Source: Methanosphaera sp. (GTDB lineage Archaea; Methanobacteriota; Methanobacteria; Methanobacteriales; Methanobacteriaceae). Taken from it: 64,000 nt of DNA. The notes below the pieces were generated by a model, which searched no databases, was not told the origin of the DNA, and saw nothing but the letters and a program-made list of their open reading frames with translations. Of this stretch, positions 57,715-64,000 are shown piece after piece; the stretch's first letter is position 1; each line of letters opens with the position of its first letter. The stretch spans positions 1 to 64,000 of the forward strand of contig JAFRMD010000120.1 in assembly GCA_017430835.1 (NCBI GenBank), written 5' to 3'. Both the position numbers and the translations under genes were made by a program.

Positions 57715-59025
57715 TTATGATTCACTAGTAGTGTCACTGCTAGTGTCATCTGTACTTTCAGAATCTTCATCATCTGTACTATTGTCGTCTGTAGTTTCAG
57801 CACCCCAACCGGGTGGATAATCTACTAATGCAAGGTTAACATTCCAGTCACCACCATCATCAGAATGTGATGCTCTTGAAGTATACATGTAACCGTTTTC
57901 ACCGAAACTTGGGAATATTACTCTAACCCATTCACCTACACGCCATTCCGGTGAACCTTGCACTTGACATTCAATAGTATGCCCATTATCTCTTTTGATT
58001 TTATTCCATTCAATATTACCAAAACTTAAAGCATCCTCATATTTTGTTATTGGTCTTAGTATAGTATTGGTTTTACTTGAATTATTTTTTGATTCTGATT
58101 CACTATTATTATTAGAATTAGAAGTATTATTATTTGATTTATTTGATTTATTCTTATTAGACTCTTTTTTATCCACAGTATTGGAGATAGTTTTAACAGC
58201 ATCAACCTCTTTAACAATATCACCGAAACGATTAATTAATTCTTCATCTTTAAAAGTGATTGTTCCACCACTCCAATGAACAATTAAATGATTAACTGTA
58301 TCAGGATTAACATCAGTTACTTTAATACTACTTGAAAAAACATTAACTCCCTCTTGTAATAATAATGTGCAGTTCTTTTGAGGTTCACGGATTTTATGAA
58401 TATGCACAACACCATCACGTATACGGCATTCCACATAACCATCCCAATGAGTTAACAACTTCTGAACAGCTTCCTTACAAGAGCTAGCACCACTACTGCT
58501 ATTAGATGATGATGAACTATCCGTGTCACCACCTATAGCTTTAATGAAATTATCAGTTACCTCTTTAAAATCACAACCTTTCTTACCACAAGCGTAACCA
58601 ATATATTTCTTATTAGAGTCAAAATATGATTTAGCAGTTTTACCAACAGATTCAATACTGGAACCACTATAATTATCATCCCATGCACGAACCAAAGAAG
58701 TATTACTTAAACCATTACAAGTAATCCATTTATCCGTTGTTGCAGTATCACTTGCAAAAACAACCCACATATACTTATAATGATAATAACCTCTTTTCAA
58801 ACCATCACGGAAATCAACATACATTCCAGCATCAGAACCACCAACAATAAAAACACCAATCTGCCCTTTAGCATTACTAGTTAAACCATGTGATTGGACG
58901 GTATTAGGACCAACTCCACCATTATGTGCTGTGTGCCCTGCTTTTTTCAAAGCATCACATAATGTATTAATCCTTTTATTTTCTTTACCATCAATATTAT
59001 CACTACAAACCCAAAAATTAGACAT
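57715..59025 (-). CDS. baseplate hub, C-terminal part, with novel N-terminal domain
   Basis: 436 aa. Residues 1-170 (MSNFWVCSDNIDGKENKRINTLCDALKKAGHTAHNGGVGPNTVQSHGLTSNAKGQIGVFIVGG...) form an unrecognised alpha/beta domain with CGKKGC. After a Ser-rich linker (about 170-185), the rest (CKEAVQKLLTHWDGYVECRIRDGVVHIHKI...HTIECQVQGSPEWRVGEWVRVIFPSF) matches the C-terminal half of hub proteins (gpD/XkdQ). Together with the 59066 gene it makes up one hub split by extra domains; a Ser/Asn/Lys linker (about 285-325) divides the hub part further. Confidence 0.72.
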   Translation of the reverse strand: MSNFWVCSDNIDGKENKRINTLCDALKKAGHTAHNGGVGPNTVQSHGLTSNAKGQIGVFIVGGSDAGMYVDFRDGLKRGYYHYKYMWVVFASDTATTDKWITCNGLSNTSLVRAWDDNYSGSSIESVGKTAKSYFDSNKKYIGYACGKKGCDFKEVTDNFIKAIGGDTDSSSSSNSSSGASSCKEAVQKLLTHWDGYVECRIRDGVVHIHKIREPQKNCTLLLQEGVNVFSSSIKVTDVNPDTVNHLIVHWSGGTITFKDEELINRFGDIVKEVDAVKTISNTVDKKESNKNKSNKSNNNTSNSNNNSESESKNNSSKTNTILRPITKYEDALSFGNIEWNKIKRDNGHTIECQVQGSPEWRVGEWVRVIFPSFGENGYMYTSRASHSDDGGDWNVNLALVDYPPGWGAETTDDNSTDDEDSESTDDTSSDTTSES

Positions 59026-59065
59026 AATAGGAAACTATTTGAACCTCACTTATTATTATTTTTTT

Positions 59066-60115
59066 TTATCCTATTTTAGTACCTTTTGCTGTACCTGATG
59101 ATGGACCCCAAACTTCACCGAAACTTCTTGTGGTATGCTGACCATCACTTGCAGCATTATCAGTAGCATAAACTTTACCTTTAACTTTAACCCTAACAAT
59201 ATAATGACCATTACCATCTTTGCCGGGTGTGTGGTGTATGACTGCATCGAAACCACCTTTTATGAACATTGCACATAATACATTAGCACCATCAGCACAA
59301 TTCAAATGAGCAACACTCCACGCTTTATCCAAGTCCGGGTATTTACAATCAAAATAATAACTATAAATAACATGCTCTTTGAATGCTTTATCAATAGCTT
59401 TGGCTTTTGCTAAATCACCACTAACACCATTAATAGCATTCTCAACAGCCTCATCAATAGTAGCACTACCAGTACTTTTACCCGAACCACTACTACTGTC
59501 ACTACTGCTTGATTTAAATGAGGTTACATCATCATCCAAACCAGTAACATCAATATCAGCTTCCAAACCAGCCGTTTTAATAATTTCCTCCAATATCTTT
59601 GAACGTTTCATATTAGAGAAATCAAAAGTATATTTCTGGTCTAATAGTTTGGATAAACCATCAATTTTAACTTCAACGGTTTCTTCATTAAATGTTTGTT
59701 CAGTGATAAAACCTGTTGTTACACTTTTTAAATCATCCCAAACTAAAGTTTTACCGGGTTCTTCCCATTCTTTTTTAAGTGAAACTCTTACTCCTTTGTA
59801 AAAACGATTCTTATCAACCTCAGGTACTGTAATGGTTGCACTATTATTCATTTCTTTATAATCGCTTTCATAATTAGCAGAGTATAAATTAGCATAATGG
59901 TAGATTTCTCTTATTTCACCTTGATGATAAGTGTAACCAATACTATTAGTATCATCTGTTGAACTATCACTACTATCTGTTTCACTATTGCTTGAAGAAC
60001 TGTTACTTGCACCTGCAGATATATACGGTTTGAAGTTTTCTTCATCGGTTTTGTAAACTTCTAAACCTGCACGAACAATACTATAATTTTTAGGACTTGA
60101 ATAAACAGCACACAT
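59066..60115 (-). CDS. baseplate hub, N-terminal part, fused to transglutaminase-like domain
   Basis: 349 aa. Residues 62-200 (YHQGEIREIYHYANLYSANYESDYKEMNNSATITVP...GFITEQTFNEETVEVKIDGLSKLLDQKYTFDFSNMKRSKILEEIIKTAG) correspond to the N-terminal half of XkdQ/gpD hubs. After a Ser/Gly linker, residues 220-349 are a transglutaminase-like fold with Cys273 (HLNCADGANVLCAMF), His304 (GNGHYIVRVKV) and Asp319 (VYATDNA) as the catalytic triad. Such a fold could cut pseudomurein peptide cross-links during genome entry; this role is inferred. Confidence 0.78.
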   Translation of the reverse strand: MCAVYSSPKNYSIVRAGLEVYKTDEENFKPYISAGASNSSSSNSETDSSDSSTDDTNSIGYTYHQGEIREIYHYANLYSANYESDYKEMNNSATITVPEVDKNRFYKGVRVSLKKEWEEPGKTLVWDDLKSVTTGFITEQTFNEETVEVKIDGLSKLLDQKYTFDFSNMKRSKILEEIIKTAGLEADIDVTGLDDDVTSFKSSSSDSSSGSGKSTGSATIDEAVENAINGVSGDLAKAKAIDKAFKEHVIYSYYFDCKYPDLDKAWSVAHLNCADGANVLCAMFIKGGFDAVIHHTPGKDGNGHYIVRVKVKGKVYATDNAASDGQHTTRSFGEVWGPSSGTAKGTKIG

Positions 60116-60134
60116 TTATTAAAAAAATAAAATT

Positions 60135-60707
60135 TTAGGATAAGGCAGAAGTAATCTTACCACCTTTATTTTTAGAATTAACCTTCTTAGACTTATTAAT
60201 AACTTTCTTATTTTTCTTTTTAGACTTATCCTTACTCTTAGAAGAATCCTTTGTAGTTACTTTCACTTTAGGTAATATTTTATCATACGGTACAATGAAA
60301 TTATCATTTGGTATTAATGAGTTTTCATCAGGGATTTCTATTAAATGAATCTCTAATGATAATGATGAGGGGTTTTCATGAGTTTTTTTAACCGTGCACT
60401 CAGCATTAAATTTCCCACCTAATTCTTTACTAACCACTTCAACAGGTTTACTCATCCATAAACGAAAAGTAGAATCATAAATATCAGGATATAATGGATC
60501 TATGCGAACATGAGTATTGAAAGTAAAATCACGTTGAACATAAGTGGTACGTATAACCTTTTGAGTACCACCTATAATAGTATGACGGCTTAATTCTCTG
60601 CGATTATAACTTTCACTAGGTGAAAAACTCTCTCCAATTAAATCTAAACCATCAATACTAATGTTAAATAATTTAGAATCTAGATTATCGTAATCATACA
60701 TCTGCAT
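60135..60707 (-). CDS. tail protein after tape measure (XkdP position), 190 aa
   Basis: N-terminal 140 residues beta-rich (SKLFNISIDGLDLIGESFSPSESYNRRELSRHTIIGGTQKVIRTTYVQRDFTFNTHVRI) and a very basic C-terminal tail (about 150-185, KDKSKKKNKKVINKSKKVNSK). It occupies the slot between tape measure and hub where LysM-type XkdP proteins lie in contractile phages; I do not see a LysM motif. Confidence 0.75.
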   Translation of the reverse strand: MQMYDYDNLDSKLFNISIDGLDLIGESFSPSESYNRRELSRHTIIGGTQKVIRTTYVQRDFTFNTHVRIDPLYPDIYDSTFRLWMSKPVEVVSKELGGKFNAECTVKKTHENPSSLSLEIHLIEIPDENSLIPNDNFIVPYDKILPKVKVTTKDSSKSKDKSKKKNKKVINKSKKVNSKNKGGKITSALS

Positions 60708-60725
60708 AATATTTATTCAAAAATT

Positions 60726-63700
60726 TTATATGTTTTTATTTACTTCAATATACTCAATATCATCAATGCCTTCCATAGCATTAACCATTATTTGACGTGA
60801 CTCCTCAGTAGTTAAGTTACGTGCATCCAATTGCACAGCACCCTCACCAACAATAATATTAACAGGTCTCTGTGTCTTACCTAAATCACTAGACCCACGC
60901 ATATTATTAATTGTATTTAAACGATTATAATCAAAATTAAAACTATCCCAAGCAGGATTTAAATTACCATTACCAACAGCTACAACACGACCAGTGATAT
61001 CACGCATAGCACTAATTAAACCTTGACCACGAGAATATACAAGGTCGGATGAGAAACCCATCTCAGCACCCCACATACGTGCAATTTTACCCGGTGATTG
61101 TTGTTCTAATTCATTTTTTGCAGCTTCAACAGCTTCCTTAGCCATTTGCCTTACAGCTTCTACAAATGGTGCAGTACCGTTTTGAACTGCTTGAACACTA
61201 TAAGTCATTTCAGAACTAACAACTTGTGCTAATTTAAAGTTAGATTGGAATCCACTTGTTCCACTACTTCCCATACGAGCACCACCAGACCTTGCAACAC
61301 CCGCACCAGAACTAGTAGCACTACTAACACGAGACCTTACAACACCAGACAGATTATTTAAACCAGCACTAATACCAGACCTTATATTACGTCCAATATT
61401 AACACCACCAGTTCTAAAACCACCACTAGCTTTATTTAAAGTAGTACGCAAACTAGTAATAGCTTCCCTGACCTGTCTTAATGATTCACCAATACCACCA
61501 CTAACATTAATATTACCTAAACGGTTTAATTGTCTTGCAACATTACTAACTGTTGTAACTGCCTTAGTTACACGATCACTAGCACCCTCACTAACTTGAG
61601 GAACACCATTTAAAGCAGAAACAGAACCCTTAACATTATTAACAGTCCAAGTAACACGTTGAATCTTATTACCTAACCCTTCAGGGATAGCACTAATACC
61701 ATTTAAACTACGTAAACTAGCAGCAACCTTAAATAAATCATTTTTAATACTGTTAATTGCACCCGGAATATCTGTACCTTGGAAAATATTACCCCATGTT
61801 GAATCCCAATTATAATCATCACGAAGCTTACGTAAAGTTTCAACACTTTCACTAACACTTTTCAAAGTACTAGCAACTTTTTTCAATTTACCTGCAACAT
61901 CCTCCGGAATATCACTAACACCAGTGAATTGTTTTAACGCAACAGACGCATCATAAATATCCTGACGAACACTTGACAATGCCTGACCAATATTAATTCC
62001 ACCAAAGAGGTTAGTTAAACCACTGAATAAATTATCCCAGTTTTGACCATCACGAAGACTACGCAATGCCTCCATAGCAGTAGCAACACTATCCAAACCA
62101 GATGAAACTTTCTTTAATTTATTAACAGCACCTTCATCAATGTCAGGTAAATCTTTTAAAGTTTCAATTTCTTTAGCTGCATTAGTAATTTCATTTTTAG
62201 CAGTAGTAATTGCATCGGATACATTACCTAATAAACCACCTAATGTTGCAAGATTACCCACTGCCATATCCACTACAACAGTAGTTAAACTATTCATAGC
62301 CTCTGAAACTAACTTTAAAGATTCACTAATTTTTTTAATATTCTTAGGAACATTAGAGTCAATATTTACATTGTTAAATACTTCTAATTCTTTAGCAGCA
62401 TTAATTAATAATGCACCAGCAACTTGAACGGGATTAACCAAACCAGTTAAACCACTTGTTAAAACTGCCAAACCAGTCATAACATTAGCAAAGGTCATCT
62501 CTGCCATTGCAATACCCATTTCAAGTAAAGCACTACCAACCTGTTTAATACCCTCAATAGCACTAGTTAAATCAATCTTATCAAAGTCTAATGCATCGAT
62601 TAATAATTGAATACCTTTAATAAATATTAATGCTTCTGCAGCTAAACCTGCAATAATAGGAATCATCACAGCAACAACTGCTGCAATAGCAAGTAATGGC
62701 ACAATCATACTTGTGAATGCAGATGCAATACCTGATAAAGCACCACCAGTTGCAGTAGCACCCCCTGCAGCAGCACTAGCTTCAGGTGCTAAAGCACCAA
62801 CTTTGGCAGCTTCCTCCACTACTTTTTCAGTAGGTTTAGAAAAGTTTTTCATAGCTGAAATGGCTCCACTAATACCTTCACCACCAGCTAATGCTTTATA
62901 ACCAGTTTGTAATAATCCTATACTTTTTCTAAGAGTACCCATTTCCAGTCCAGCCATGTTCATGTAGGCTCTCATTTTTATTAATGGTCCTGCGACAATG
63001 GCTGCACCACCTGCTAAACCTGCAAAAGCAAGCACTGTTGATTTTATTGGTTGTGGTAAACTACTAAATGCTTGGAATGCTTGTTGAACAACAGGTATTA
63101 ATGGTTCAATAGTATTAATAATCTCCCTACCAAAATCAGTACGTAGACTGTTAATGGCATTGTTCATTTTTTGAACACGTGCCTCATAAGTATCAGCATA
63201 TTTTTCAGCTGCTCCACTGGTTTTTTCCATGATTGCAGCTAATAATTTTTCACGATCAACATTACCAGCAGCATCTTTAAAATCAGCAATGTCTAAACCT
63301 AATTTTTTAATACTACGTCCTGCACCCATGAATGACATTTGTATCATCTTGGATGCTTCGGCTTGACTTATTCCGAATTGTGCTGCATAATTGGATACTG
63401 CTTCCATGGTTTTTTGAGTTTCATCTAAACTCATACCCATATTAAGAAATGTTGTCATTGCAGTACGTGTGTCTGCTACTCCACGACCGAGATTATTGGA
63501 ATATGTTTTAACCCATGATTTAATACTTTCTTCTTGAGCTTCCCAGTTTCCACCCGTATTATTAACAGCGTTTCCGAATCTTAACCATCCTTGTTCAGCA
63601 GTACTTGCTGCTTCAACTGCTGAATCACCAACATCTTTTATTGAACCGGATAAGTTAACCATATCATCGTACATGCTGGTTCTTAAAGCACTTGTATCTT

Positions 63701-64000
63701 GTCCATTTGTGGAATCTACATTTAAATCTGTGTCAACGTCAAGACCACTGGATTCAATACTAATATCTACGGTTGTTCCGTCAAGGTCAAGTAATTGACC
63801 GGCTAAATTAGATGCTTCTTCCTCAGCACTACTTAATGCTTCGCTTGCTTCGGTTGCACTTGAGGTTACTTCAGATAAGTTTCCACCATCAATATTACCT
63901 ATTGTTGATTGGAAGCTATCTGCACTGGATTCTGCGGAATCTATACTGGATTCCATTTCACCGAAAGCTGAAGATACGGCATCTGCACTTGAGACTAAGT
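60726..64000 (-). CDS. tape-measure protein, partial (N-terminus outside window)
   Basis: At least 1090 residues; the frame stays open to the window edge (upstream of the first in-window ATG it reads LVSSADAVSSAFGE). Contains a phage minor-tail/TP901-type domain (WLRFGNAVNNTGGNWEAQEESIKSW...MTTFLNMGMSLDETQKTMEAVSNYAAQFGIS), hydrophobic stretches (VLAFAGLAGGAAIVAGPLI; IVPLLAIAAVVAVMIPIIAGLA), long helices, repeats of 'LKKVSSGLDSVATAMEALRSLRDGQNWD', and the C-terminal EQQSPGKIARMWGAEMG of tape measures. It sets tail length and leaves first during ejection. Confidence 0.92.
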   Translation of the reverse strand, partial: LVSSADAVSSAFGEMESSIDSAESSADSFQSTIGNIDGGNLSEVTSSATEASEALSSAEEEASNLAGQLLDLDGTTVDISIESSGLDVDTDLNVDSTNGQDTSALRTSMYDDMVNLSGSIKDVGDSAVEAASTAEQGWLRFGNAVNNTGGNWEAQEESIKSWVKTYSNNLGRGVADTRTAMTTFLNMGMSLDETQKTMEAVSNYAAQFGISQAEASKMIQMSFMGAGRSIKKLGLDIADFKDAAGNVDREKLLAAIMEKTSGAAEKYADTYEARVQKMNNAINSLRTDFGREIINTIEPLIPVVQQAFQAFSSLPQPIKSTVLAFAGLAGGAAIVAGPLIKMRAYMNMAGLEMGTLRKSIGLLQTGYKALAGGEGISGAISAMKNFSKPTEKVVEEAAKVGALAPEASAAAGGATATGGALSGIASAFTSMIVPLLAIAAVVAVMIPIIAGLAAEALIFIKGIQLLIDALDFDKIDLTSAIEGIKQVGSALLEMGIAMAEMTFANVMTGLAVLTSGLTGLVNPVQVAGALLINAAKELEVFNNVNIDSNVPKNIKKISESLKLVSEAMNSLTTVVVDMAVGNLATLGGLLGNVSDAITTAKNEITNAAKEIETLKDLPDIDEGAVNKLKKVSSGLDSVATAMEALRSLRDGQNWDNLFSGLTNLFGGINIGQALSSVRQDIYDASVALKQFTGVSDIPEDVAGKLKKVASTLKSVSESVETLRKLRDDYNWDSTWGNIFQGTDIPGAINSIKNDLFKVAASLRSLNGISAIPEGLGNKIQRVTWTVNNVKGSVSALNGVPQVSEGASDRVTKAVTTVSNVARQLNRLGNINVSGGIGESLRQVREAITSLRTTLNKASGGFRTGGVNIGRNIRSGISAGLNNLSGVVRSRVSSATSSGAGVARSGGARMGSSGTSGFQSNFKLAQVVSSEMTYSVQAVQNGTAPFVEAVRQMAKEAVEAAKNELEQQSPGKIARMWGAEMGFSSDLVYSRGQGLISAMRDITGRVVAVGNGNLNPAWDSFNFDYNRLNTINNMRGSSDLGKTQRPVNIIVGEGAVQLDARNLTTEESRQIMVNAMEGIDDIEYIEVNKNI

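Noticed and set aside
59379..59801. Long plus-strand ORFs opposite tail genes (also 41117-41590, 43797-44120, 62140-62427)
   Set aside because: Shadows of real minus-strand structural genes; their composition mirrors the opposite codons and they lack ribosome binding sites.

Overview
This window looks like most of the genome of a tailed archaeal virus (Caudoviricetes) or provirus infecting a pseudomurein-walled methanogen of the order Methanobacteriales (Methanobrevibacter or Methanosphaera type). The reasons are a pseudomurein endoisopeptidase with pseudomurein-binding repeats, archaeal TATA-box promoters, a PCNA sliding clamp, very low GC, archaeal-type GGAGG/GGTGA ribosome binding sites, and a complete tail and baseplate morphogenesis block. 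Every expressed gene found lies on the minus strand, so transcription runs from high to low coordinates. Both window edges cut through genes.

Late region (64000 to about 36650): tape-measure protein (cut by the edge), a small tail protein, a baseplate hub split over two genes that carry extra domains (one transglutaminase-like), spike, gp25-like, gpJ-like and gpI-like baseplate proteins, then a long run of tail-fibre and adhesin-like genes. It ends with a C71-type pseudomurein endoisopeptidase and a strong hairpin terminator. The gp25/gpJ/spike/hub set suggests a contractile-type baseplate. Inside the fibre block, at 42436-43602, lies what I read as an invertible DNA segment. A plus-strand open frame without start codon or ribosome binding site encodes an alternative C-terminus of the minus-strand fibre gene next to it. 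The two cassettes are arranged tail to tail between inverted copies of a 16-bp sequence, so inversion would swap the fibre tip in frame.

Control and integration region (about 36600 to 32000): three small proteins with ribbon-helix-helix-like N-termini, a tRNA-Cys(GCA), a tyrosine recombinase flanked by an imperfect 24-bp inverted repeat, and promoters with palindromic operator-like sites.

Early region (about 32000 to 1): densely packed small genes with ATGA-type overlaps. They include an RNA ligase, thymidylate synthase, dCTP deaminase/dUTPase family protein, PCNA (apparently started from ATT), a DnaQ-type exonuclease, two DUF5662-like proteins, DUF3310, DUF2283, DUF4314 and SWIM zinc-finger proteins, HNH homing endonucleases (one frameshifted), several HTH/AP2-like DNA-binding proteins, a proteasome-beta-like Ntn hydrolase, and a tandem array of about ten small 'MTENKRF' coiled-coil/zinc proteins. 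A noncoding block at 11200-12020 holds a regularly spaced array of long-spaced palindromes and is the best origin or partition-site candidate. Most small early genes have no function I can name.
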